A program made the translations under genes and the position numbers. The notes under the pieces were generated by a model that was given only the letters and a program-made list of their open reading frames with translations, had not been told where the DNA came from and searched no databases. Of a stretch of DNA of 6,851 nucleotides, positions 1 to 5,469 are shown piece by piece; positions within the stretch are counted from its first letter, which is position 1, and each line of letters begins with the position of its first letter. This DNA comes from an uncultured Ruminococcus sp. (GTDB lineage Bacteria; Bacillota; Clostridia; Oscillospirales; Acutalibacteraceae): NCBI GenBank assembly GCA_902772795.1, contig CACYBZ010000309.1, positions 1 to 6,851 on the forward strand, in the 5' to 3' direction.

Positions 1-897
1 AATCGTTTCTATCAACAGACATTCGGCAGTAAGGTCTATAAAATCTCCCTCAACGGCGGTATGACCTGTCCTAACCGTGACGGAACCTTATCTTATAACG
101 GGTGTATTTTCTGTAGTCAGAAAGGTTCCGGAGATTTTTCACCCGTCAGTACGATGTCCATAGACGAACAAATTCAACAGTCTGTTATGCGAGTCCGCAA
201 CAAAATCAAACAAGACAGATTTATCGCCTATTTTCAGTCTTTCACCAATACCTACGCCCCCGTTGACTATCTGGAAAAGATTTTCACACAGGCTATCCGC
301 AATCCAAAAATTGTCGGACTCGCAGTCGGTACAAGACCCGACTGTCTGGGAAATGACGTGCTTGCCCTGCTTGACAGACTCAATCACATCAAGCCCGTAT
401 TTGTTGAACTGGGCTTACAGACCATTCATGAACAGACTGCTCAATATATCAACCGTTGCTATCCGCTGAACGTATATGATAAAGCGGTAAAACATCTCAA
501 ATCTGTCGGTATCAACGTCATTGTTCACATGATTATCGGCTTACCGCAGGAAACAGAAAATATGATGTATCAGACAGTCAAATACATCTGTCACAGCGGT
601 GCGGACGGTATCAAATTACAACTGTTGCACGTTCTTAAAAGCACAAAACTCGCAGACGAATATGAAAAAACACCTTTCCACATTCTCTCTCTGGAAGAAT
701 ACACCAATATCATCTGTCACTGTATCGAAATCATTGACAAAAACATCGTCATACACCGCATAACAGGTGACGGAGATAAAAAAATCCTGATAGCTCCTTT
801 ATGGAGCGGGGACAAAAAAAGGGTTCTGAACACCATCAACACCGCCTTACGGCAAAGAAATATCATTCAGGGAAGCAAATCGGATAAATTATGCTGA
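1..897 (+). CDS. TIGR01212-family (YhcC/YtqA-like) radical SAM protein, 5' end outside the window
   Basis: The reading frame is open from base 1, and the 20 codons before the first ATG (61) already match the family (FGSKVYKISLNGG leading into TCPNRDG). The ATG at 61 is therefore internal and the true start lies a few codons upstream of the window. About 298 residues are visible, close to the usual full length of just over 300. Counting from base 1, Cys23, Cys35 and Cys38 (TCPNRDG then GCIFC) form the 4Fe-4S/SAM-binding triad. Further family motifs are YFQSFTNTYAP (about 77-87), VGTRPDCL (109-116), ELGLQT (136-141), HMIIGLPQE (176-184) and HRITGDG (252-258), which together resemble the Elp3-type radical SAM fold. 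The protein is soluble and cytoplasmic. Its substrate is not known to me with confidence; a nucleic-acid or nucleotide target is only a guess from the Elp3-like fold. It ends 78 bases before murD, which has its own promoter. Confidence 0.93.
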   Translation, partial: NRFYQQTFGSKVYKISLNGGMTCPNRDGTLSYNGCIFCSQKGSGDFSPVSTMSIDEQIQQSVMRVRNKIKQDRFIAYFQSFTNTYAPVDYLEKIFTQAIRNPKIVGLAVGTRPDCLGNDVLALLDRLNHIKPVFVELGLQTIHEQTAQYINRCYPLNVYDKAVKHLKSVGINVIVHMIIGLPQETENMMYQTVKYICHSGADGIKLQLLHVLKSTKLADEYEKTPFHILSLEEYTNIICHCIEIIDKNIVIHRITGDGDKKILIAPLWSGDKKRVLNTINTALRQRNIIQGSKSDKLC

Positions 898-905
898 ATT
901 AAAGG

Positions 906-934
906 TTGATATTTCCCGACAAAAAAAGTATAAT
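906..934 (+). promoter_or_regulatory. sigma-A (sigma-70) promoter of murD
   Basis: A -35 box TTGATA (906-911, five of six consensus bases) is followed after exactly 17 bases by a perfect -10 box TATAAT (929-934). Transcription would start near 941, giving a leader of about 35 bases before the murD ATG at 976. The spacer contains an A-tract (921-927). This is the best promoter I can see in the window. It makes murD independent of the radical SAM gene upstream. No hairpin terminator is visible between 898 and 905, so read-through from upstream may add to it. Confidence 0.8.
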
Positions 935-975
935 TCTATGTAAGAAATTCCAGTAAGAAAGGCAGACTTTTATTT

Positions 976-2370
976 ATGGATAAAAGAGTAGAATTTTTTT
1001 TAAACAGTCTTGAAAACAAAAAAATCGCATTGTGCGGTATCGGAACAAGTCATTTACCGCTCATCGAATTGTTTACCCGATATGGGGCGAACGTCACCGC
1101 CTGCGACAAACGGACAAGAGAACAACTGGGTGAAAACGCCGAAATCGCTGAGAAATATGGAGCAACATTAAGTCTTGGTGAACATTATCTGGATAATACG
1201 GATTATGATATCGTTTTCCGTACACCCGGTATGCGTTACTATATGCCCGAACTTGTCAGAATGCGTGAAATGGGTATTGTCGTTACCTCTGAAATGGAAC
1301 TCTTCTTTGAACTCTGTCCCTGTAAGATTTACGGCATAACGGGCAGTGACGGCAAAACCACTACCACTACCATTATTTCCGAAATGCTCCAAAAAAGCGG
1401 TAAAACCGTACACATCGGCGGAAATATCGGCACTCCGCTTCTCCCGCTCATTGAAACCATTGATTATTCTGATGTCGCTGTTGTGGAACTTTCCAGTTTT
1501 CAGCTTATCTCCATGCGGAAATCTCCTGATGTGGCTGTCGTTACCAATCTCGCTCCCAATCACCTCGATATCCACAAAGATATGCAGGAATATATCGATG
1601 CAAAGAAAAACCTGATTTTACATCAGGGGGCATTCTCCAAAGTTGTACTCAATCAGGACAACGACATTACCAACGCCTTTGCCAAAGAATGCAGAGGCAA
1701 AATCCTTAAATTCTCCCGAAAAGAAAAAGTGGTCAACGGTACTTATCTTTCGGAAAACGGCGATATCTTCTTTGTCGAAAACGGCAAGGAAACTTTTGTC
1801 ATGAACAAAAACACTATCAGAATCCCCGGTATGCATAACGTAGAAAACTATATGTCCGCCATTTCTGCCGTATGGGGTGATGTCAGTATTGACAATATTG
1901 TCGATGTCGCCAGAAATTTCGGCGGTGTTGAACATCGTGCTGAATTCGTCAGAGAACTTGACGGCGTAAAATATTATAACGACTCCATTGCCTCCAGCCC
2001 TACAAGAACCGCACTCGGTACACTTTCTCTTTATGACTTCAAAATTATTCTCATCGCAGGCGGGTATGACAAGAAGATTCCGTATGACAGTCTTGGCCCC
2101 GTGATTGTCGATAAAGTCAAAATCCTGATTCTTATGGGAGCAACCGCACCAAAAATCAAGAATGCTGTTCTCAGTGCTCCCAATTATTACCAGAACAACC
2201 CTGTTATTATTGAAGTCCAAAACATGGAACAAGCTGTACAGACTGCCAGAAAACTCGCACAACAGGGCGATATCGTTTCCATGTCACCTGCCAGTGCCAG
2301 TTTCGACCTCTATAAGAATTTCGCTGAAAGAGGCAGACACTTCAAAACCATTGTCAACGCATTGTCATAA
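976..2370 (+). CDS. murD: UDP-N-acetylmuramoyl-L-alanine--D-glutamate ligase (MurD)
   Basis: MurD adds D-glutamate to UDP-MurNAc-L-Ala using ATP, the second amino-acid step of cytoplasmic peptidoglycan precursor synthesis. At 464 residues it has normal family length and all three Mur-ligase domains. The N-terminal UDP-binding domain carries CGIGTSH (about 20-26). The central ATPase has the P-loop ITGSDGKTTTT (121-131), GGNIGTP (148-154), ELSSFQL (171-177), NHLDIH (195-200) and a Lys near 210 (YIDAK) that aligns with the carbamylated lysine. The hinge has GMHNVENY (285-292). The C-terminal domain has NDSIASSPTRT (335-345), AGGYDKK (361-367) and SPASASFD followed by FAERGRHF (437-456). SDGK instead of TNGK, and NDSIASSP instead of NDSKATNP, are what I recall of clostridial MurD proteins, so they mark a subtype and not damage. 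The ribosome site AAGAAAGG (955-962) lies 13 bases from the ATG, slightly far. No other mur, fts or mra gene is visible nearby. Confidence 0.97.
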   Translation: MDKRVEFFLNSLENKKIALCGIGTSHLPLIELFTRYGANVTACDKRTREQLGENAEIAEKYGATLSLGEHYLDNTDYDIVFRTPGMRYYMPELVRMREMGIVVTSEMELFFELCPCKIYGITGSDGKTTTTTIISEMLQKSGKTVHIGGNIGTPLLPLIETIDYSDVAVVELSSFQLISMRKSPDVAVVTNLAPNHLDIHKDMQEYIDAKKNLILHQGAFSKVVLNQDNDITNAFAKECRGKILKFSRKEKVVNGTYLSENGDIFFVENGKETFVMNKNTIRIPGMHNVENYMSAISAVWGDVSIDNIVDVARNFGGVEHRAEFVRELDGVKYYNDSIASSPTRTALGTLSLYDFKIILIAGGYDKKIPYDSLGPVIVDKVKILILMGATAPKIKNAVLSAPNYYQNNPVIIEVQNMEQAVQTARKLAQQGDIVSMSPASASFDLYKNFAERGRHFKTIVNALS

Positions 2371-2384
2371 TGCCGACATCTGCC

Positions 2385-2499
2385 AAAATTTGCGAAAGCA
2401 AATTTTCTAAAAAGTTTTTGATTGAACTTTTTTCAAAAAGTTCATGGGGTCAAGGGGCAAAGCCCCTTGTGGGATTTTTAAGGGCAACGCCCTTAAACT
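2385..2499 (+). repeat. Four-hairpin intergenic repeat, copy 1
   Basis: This gap element starts 14 bases after the murD stop and folds into four consecutive hairpins. SL1 (2385-2406) pairs AAAATTTGC with GCAAATTTT around a GAAA tetraloop. SL2 (2424-2443) pairs GAACTTTTT with AAAAAGTTC around TC. SL3 (2451-2469) pairs CAAGGGGC with GCCCCTTG around AAA. SL4 (2477-2497) pairs TTTAAGGGC with GCCCTTAAA around AAC. The linkers are TGGGGT between SL2 and SL3 and TGGGATT between SL3 and SL4. An inverted second copy lies at 5325-5436. From memory, hairpins of this GGGGCAAAGCCCC type are frequent between genes in Ruminococcus-like genomes, so it is probably a dispersed family. It could help end or stabilise murD mRNA, but no uninterrupted T-tract directly follows any stem (TTTTT at 2475-2479 is six bases past SL3), so a classic intrinsic terminator is not evident. 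I see no promoter in 2371-2520. Confidence 0.9.
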
Positions 2500-2508
2500 G
2501 ATTTAACC

Positions 2509-2516
2509 GAGGTGAT
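2509..2516 (+). promoter_or_regulatory. Ribosome binding site that sets a TTG start for peptidase A
   Basis: GAGGTGAT is an extended match to the 16S anti-Shine-Dalgarno sequence. It contains the in-frame GTG at 2512 that would otherwise be taken as the start. With the ribosome bound here, the TTG at 2521-2523 is at a normal distance (about 5 to 7 bases from the core) and GTG 2512 cannot serve. The site lies 10 bases after SL4 of repeat copy 1. Confidence 0.8.
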
Positions 2517-2520
2517 TATT

Positions 2521-3528
2521 TTGGAACATATTCTTGCTGAATTATGCCGTTCCTATACCGTTTCAGGCAATGAAAAAGAGAGCCTTGCTTTACTCCGAAC
2601 ACTTTTTCCTGAAAATACCGATATTTCCTCTGACGCTAACGGCAATATCATTGCTACTATCGGTAATCCCCAAAGTGACGACATTGTTCTGCTTGATGCA
2701 CACAATGACAGAATCGGCTTTACCGTATCTTACATAAACGAAAAAGGATTTCTGAAAATCGCAGGTTGCGGTGGTATTGACAGACGTGTGCTCCTTGGCA
2801 GTATCGTGACCGTGTTCGGAAAAGAAAAACAACTTAAAGGCATTATCTGTTGCCTCCCTCCTCATCTGTCTGATGGCGGAGAAGATAAAGCCCCTGATGC
2901 CGACAGTCTGTATGTCGATACAGGCTTACTGAAAACAGAAGTTGAACAATATATTTCACTCGGCGATACAGTCGGTGTCTTTGCCCGTCCGAAAAAACTG
3001 CTCGGCTCAAGATTTTCTGCGGGCGGAATTGACAACAAGGCAGGTGTCTGTACCTTAATCAGAGTGGCTCAGCTTCTGCAGCAGGAAACTGTCAACAGCT
3101 GTGTGAAAATTCTGCTGAGTGCTCAGGAAGAAACAGGATTTCTCGGCAGTAAGACCGCAGGATTTTCGCTTATGCCGAATTGTGCGGTCGTGGTTGATGT
3201 CAGCTTTGCCAGTCAACCGAACATTTCTCCCGACAAAGTCGGTGTGATGTCCAAAGGAACAATGATAGGTACCGCTCCCATACTGGATAAAACTATGTTC
3301 CATGCATTCAGAAACATTGCCGAACAGGAAAATCTTCCGTATCAGATTGAAGTGATGAACGGTACAACGGGAACAAATGCTGACGCTCTTACTGTAACGG
3401 GTAAGGGAATTCCGACAGCATTGTTGAGTATTCCCATTAAAAATATGCACACCCAGGCTGAAATCGTTGACCTCAACGATATTGAAACTACGGCAAAACT
3501 CATTGTTGCCTATCTGAAAACGAGGTGA
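2521..3528 (+). CDS. M42-family metallo-aminopeptidase, divergent paralog (peptidase A)
   Basis: This is a 335-residue cytoplasmic peptidase of the M42 family (glutamyl/deblocking aminopeptidase, FrvX and TET-like), which removes N-terminal residues from short peptides using two metal ions and usually forms a tetrahedral dodecamer. The likely ligands are all present: His61 and the following catalytic Asp63 (DAHNDRIG), Asp171 (GGIDNKAG), Glu203/Glu204 (AQEETG), Asp226 (VVVDVS) and His310 (NMHTQAE). The segment from about 65 to 160 is the small dimerisation domain found in this family. The usual HMDEVG reads HNDRIG here, so the conserved Glu after the catalytic Asp is Arg64; specificity may differ from the textbook enzyme. 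The start is TTG 2521, chosen because GTG 2512 lies inside the ribosome site. Six bases separate it from a second M42 gene, and both encode GGIDRRV from a nearly identical DNA stretch, so they look like an old tandem duplication. No own promoter is visible; the gene may depend on read-through from murD. Confidence 0.9.
   Translation: MEHILAELCRSYTVSGNEKESLALLRTLFPENTDISSDANGNIIATIGNPQSDDIVLLDAHNDRIGFTVSYINEKGFLKIAGCGGIDRRVLLGSIVTVFGKEKQLKGIICCLPPHLSDGGEDKAPDADSLYVDTGLLKTEVEQYISLGDTVGVFARPKKLLGSRFSAGGIDNKAGVCTLIRVAQLLQQETVNSCVKILLSAQEETGFLGSKTAGFSLMPNCAVVVDVSFASQPNISPDKVGVMSKGTMIGTAPILDKTMFHAFRNIAEQENLPYQIEVMNGTTGTNADALTVTGKGIPTALLSIPIKNMHTQAEIVDLNDIETTAKLIVAYLKTR
3522..3528 (+). promoter_or_regulatory. 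Ribosome binding site overlapping the peptidase A stop codon
   Basis: GAGGTGA begins one base into the last Arg-coding region of peptidase A and ends with its TGA stop (3526-3528). The ATG of peptidase B follows after six bases at 3535. Ribosomes finishing A uncover or re-use this site, which predicts translational coupling and similar output of the two peptidases. Confidence 0.75.
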
Positions 3529-3534
3529 CATACT

Positions 3535-4560
3535 ATGGACAATAAAGCTCTTTTACAGATACTTTCTCAGACCAACGGTATTTCGGGCGATGAAAGTGCC
3601 GTAAGGGAAATCATTATTTCTGAAATTAAAGACTTTGCTACGGAATATCATATTGACAGTATGGGTAATCTGATTGTTTTCAAAAAAGGAAAACGTACAC
3701 CTGACAAAAAACTCCTGTTGTCGGCACACATGGACGAAGTGGGATTTATCGTGACATATATTACTGAGAACGGCTATCTGAAATTTGACGAGGTAGGCGG
3801 AATTGACAGACGTGTCGTCATGGGAAAAAGTGTGACAGTAGGAAAAAATGTCAGCGGTGTTGTCATTGCCTCCCCTATGCACCTGCTGAACAACGAACAA
3901 AGAAACAAGATTCCTAAATATGACGGAATGTACATTGATATCGGTGCAACTGACCGCAATGAAGCTCAACGATACGTCACCTTAGGCGACAGCGTACAGT
4001 TTGACAGTCAGTTTGACTGGAACAACGGCATTATCAGCGGTAAGGCATTAGATGACCGTGCAGGTTGTTTCGTTCTGATAAATATGATACAGTCTGAACT
4101 GGAATATGATATGTATTTTTCCTTTGTCGTACAGGAAGAAGTCGGACTGAGAGGGGCAAAATGTGCCTCGTATCAGGTCAGTCCCGATTTTGCGATTATC
4201 GTGGAAGCTACTACATCGGCAGATATTCCCAATATCGCACAGGACAAACAAGTCTGTTGTGTCGGAGATGGTGCGGTAATTTCCTTTATGGACAGACGCA
4301 CCATTTATGACAAGGAACTTGTCATGTCTGCCATGAATTGTGCCGACAGTCAGACAAAAGTCCAGTACAAAAAAGCAGTGGCAGGCGGAAATGACGCAGG
4401 TTCAATACAAAGTTCCGGCAATGGTGTCAGAGTTCTGGCGGTATCATTACCGTGTCGGTATTTACATTCCAACTGCAGTATGATTGCTGAATCTGACCTT
4501 GTTTCTGTACAGAATGTTGTCAACAAAATGGCTGTCAGAATACTCAGCGGAAAGTTATGA
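3535..4560 (+). CDS. M42-family metallo-aminopeptidase (peptidase B)
   Basis: This 341-residue protein is the more typical of the two M42 peptidases. It carries SAHMDEVGF with His65 and Asp67, GKALDDRAG with Asp173, VVQEEVGLRGA with Glu201/Glu202, IVEATTSAD with Glu224 and RYLHS with His311. Together these form the two-metal active site of M42 aminopeptidases. Glu224 takes the place that is Asp226 in peptidase A; both residues can bind metal and both are known in the family. The sequence GGNDAGSIQSSGNGVRV (284-300) matches the loop before the final His strand. The protein should be cytosolic and oligomeric, acting on peptide N termini; the exact residue preference cannot be read from sequence. 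It is coupled to peptidase A by the ribosome site at 3522 and to the GNAT gene by an ATGA overlap at 4557-4560. Two different adjacent M42 subunits raise the possibility of a mixed complex, which is inference. Confidence 0.94.
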   Translation: MDNKALLQILSQTNGISGDESAVREIIISEIKDFATEYHIDSMGNLIVFKKGKRTPDKKLLLSAHMDEVGFIVTYITENGYLKFDEVGGIDRRVVMGKSVTVGKNVSGVVIASPMHLLNNEQRNKIPKYDGMYIDIGATDRNEAQRYVTLGDSVQFDSQFDWNNGIISGKALDDRAGCFVLINMIQSELEYDMYFSFVVQEEVGLRGAKCASYQVSPDFAIIVEATTSADIPNIAQDKQVCCVGDGAVISFMDRRTIYDKELVMSAMNCADSQTKVQYKKAVAGGNDAGSIQSSGNGVRVLAVSLPCRYLHSNCSMIAESDLVSVQNVVNKMAVRILSGKL

Positions 4561-5318
4561 TAACGCTTGTCAGTACGAAAAGTGAATCCATACAGACTTA
4601 TATCGGTATGCCATCGGAAAATATCTTTGCCGTAAGAATCAAATCCCTTATTCTGGCTTACGGACAGTATGACAATCTGATTGATGTATGGTGTCAGACA
4701 GATGAACAGGACACTGTCACAGCCTATCTGCTCAAGTACGGCAATGAAATAATTGCAGATATTATCCATCTGTACGATATTGCGGAAATCAGAAATTTCT
4801 GTACAATGACGGGAGCAAAAATTCTGCTGTGTCGGCGTATCGGTTCGGAAAGTTATTGCGGAACCGTCATGAAACTGAAAAAATTACAGGAAAATATGTG
4901 TCAGTATCCCTGTTCCTGTGAAGTGGACTTGCGGGAATATTATCGGTTGCTCGACAGTAACCGTTCGGAACATTTTGCCGTTCCTGATTTTGAGAATTTC
5001 TACGTTGACCTGCATCATCGCCTGAAAAAACAGTGTGCCGAAATTATGGGAGTATACTTTCATGGACGGCTTATCAGTTGTTGTGTGGCAACAGCAGTCA
5101 GCGGAAATTCGGCGGTGATTTCGGCGGTGGCAACTTTGCCTGCCTGTCAGAAACAGGGATTCGGAACAAAGGCGGTTTACGAACTCTGCCGACAGCTTAT
5201 CAACAGGGGAATTGATAATATCTATTTACAGCGTGACAAAAAGAAATACTTCGGATTCTATCACAGCATAGGATTTGAAGATATCTCTGAATTTGAACAG
5301 ACAGCATTGGGAATATGA
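4557..5318 (+). CDS. GNAT-family N-acetyltransferase, cysteine-rich
   Basis: The C-terminal half (about 120-250) of this 253-residue protein is a GNAT acyltransferase domain that transfers an acetyl group from acetyl-CoA to an amine. The core strand and pyrophosphate-binding loop read ISAVATLPACQKQGFGTKAV, with the Q-x-x-G-x-G signature at 198-203. A FYHSIGFEDISE segment near 234-245 matches the usual C-terminal strand. The N-terminal 115 residues have no motif I recognise and may be a degenerate second GNAT-like half or a substrate domain. The protein holds 12 cysteines (46, 82, 92, 101, 115, 119, 121, 160, 175, 176, 197, 211), including C-x3-C-x-C at 115-121, unusually many for this fold. 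Its ATG overlaps the stop of peptidase B by four bases; the only ribosome site is a weak GGAAAG (about 4549-4554), so translation probably relies on coupling. The substrate is unknown; acetylation of peptides, free amino acids or the peptidases themselves is speculation. Confidence 0.82.
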   Translation: MITLVSTKSESIQTYIGMPSENIFAVRIKSLILAYGQYDNLIDVWCQTDEQDTVTAYLLKYGNEIIADIIHLYDIAEIRNFCTMTGAKILLCRRIGSESYCGTVMKLKKLQENMCQYPCSCEVDLREYYRLLDSNRSEHFAVPDFENFYVDLHHRLKKQCAEIMGVYFHGRLISCCVATAVSGNSAVISAVATLPACQKQGFGTKAVYELCRQLINRGIDNIYLQRDKKKYFGFYHSIGFEDISEFEQTALGI

Positions 5319-5324
5319 TTGGGG

Positions 5325-5436
5325 AGTTTAAGGGCTTCGCCCTTAAAAATCCCATCAGGGGCTTTGCCCCTGAACCCCACCGACTTTTGAAAAAGTCGGA
5401 CAAAACTTTTCGGGGAAATTTGCTTTCGCAAATTTC
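5325..5436 (-). repeat. Four-hairpin intergenic repeat, copy 2 (inverted relative to copy 1)
   Basis: Read on the minus strand this is the same element as 2385-2499, with the same hairpin order and linkers. In plus coordinates, SL4 is 5327-5347, SL3 5355-5373, SL2 5380-5399 and SL1 5415-5436. Read on the minus strand, SL1 is closed by G-C where copy 1 has A-T. SL2 is CCGACTTTT/AAAAGTCGG against GAACTTTTT/AAAAAGTTC. SL3 begins TC and ends GA where copy 1 has CA and TG. SL4 differs only in its loop (GAA for AAC). All stems stay fully paired. The linkers TGGGGT and TGGGATT are identical. The element begins seven bases after the GNAT stop and ends 22 bases before the ribosome site of the next gene, so it lies in that gene's leader if transcription comes through from upstream. 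There is no clear T-run after any stem on the plus strand, so termination here is unproven. Confidence 0.9.
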
Positions 5437-5458
5437 GCTGAGCAAGAAAAATAATAAC

Positions 5459-5464
5459 GGGTGA
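5459..5464 (+). promoter_or_regulatory. Ribosome binding site that decides the start of the PLP enzyme
   Basis: GGGTGA, matching the GGTGA part of the extended Shine-Dalgarno sequence, sits five bases before ATG 5470. It overlaps the in-frame GTG 5461, which has no ribosome site of its own, so ATG 5470 is preferred and the product begins MNVPFHKID. Confidence 0.65.
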
Positions 5465-5469
5465 AAAAT

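Noticed and set aside
61..63. ATG 61 as the true start of the radical SAM gene
   Set aside because: The open frame and family-typical sequence continue to base 1, so this Met is internal.
1618..2262. A 214-codon open frame on the minus strand within murD
   Set aside because: It lies wholly opposite the well-conserved murD coding sequence, its translation shows no recognisable motif, and no ribosome site or promoter stands out.
2451..2479. SL3 plus TTTTT as an intrinsic terminator of murD
   Set aside because: The T-run is only five bases and begins six bases after the stem, with GGG between them; weak termination is possible but not supported enough to annotate.
2385..2499. Repeat copy 1 as a CRISPR array or a metabolite riboswitch
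   Set aside because: There are no regularly spaced direct repeats with unique spacers. The four simple hairpins lack any known aptamer core I recognise, and the inverted copy sits before an unrelated gene.
2512..2514. GTG as the start of peptidase A
   Set aside because: It is inside the GAGGTGAT ribosome binding site; TTG 2521 is correctly spaced.
5426..5455. Possible promoter TTCGCA, 18-base spacer, AATAAT before the PLP enzyme
   Set aside because: The -35 box overlaps repeat stem SL1 and matches only weakly, and the start point would fall near 5462, inside the ribosome binding site.
5461..5463. GTG as the start of the PLP enzyme
   Set aside because: It overlaps GGGTGA, which serves ATG 5470, and has no upstream ribosome site of its own.
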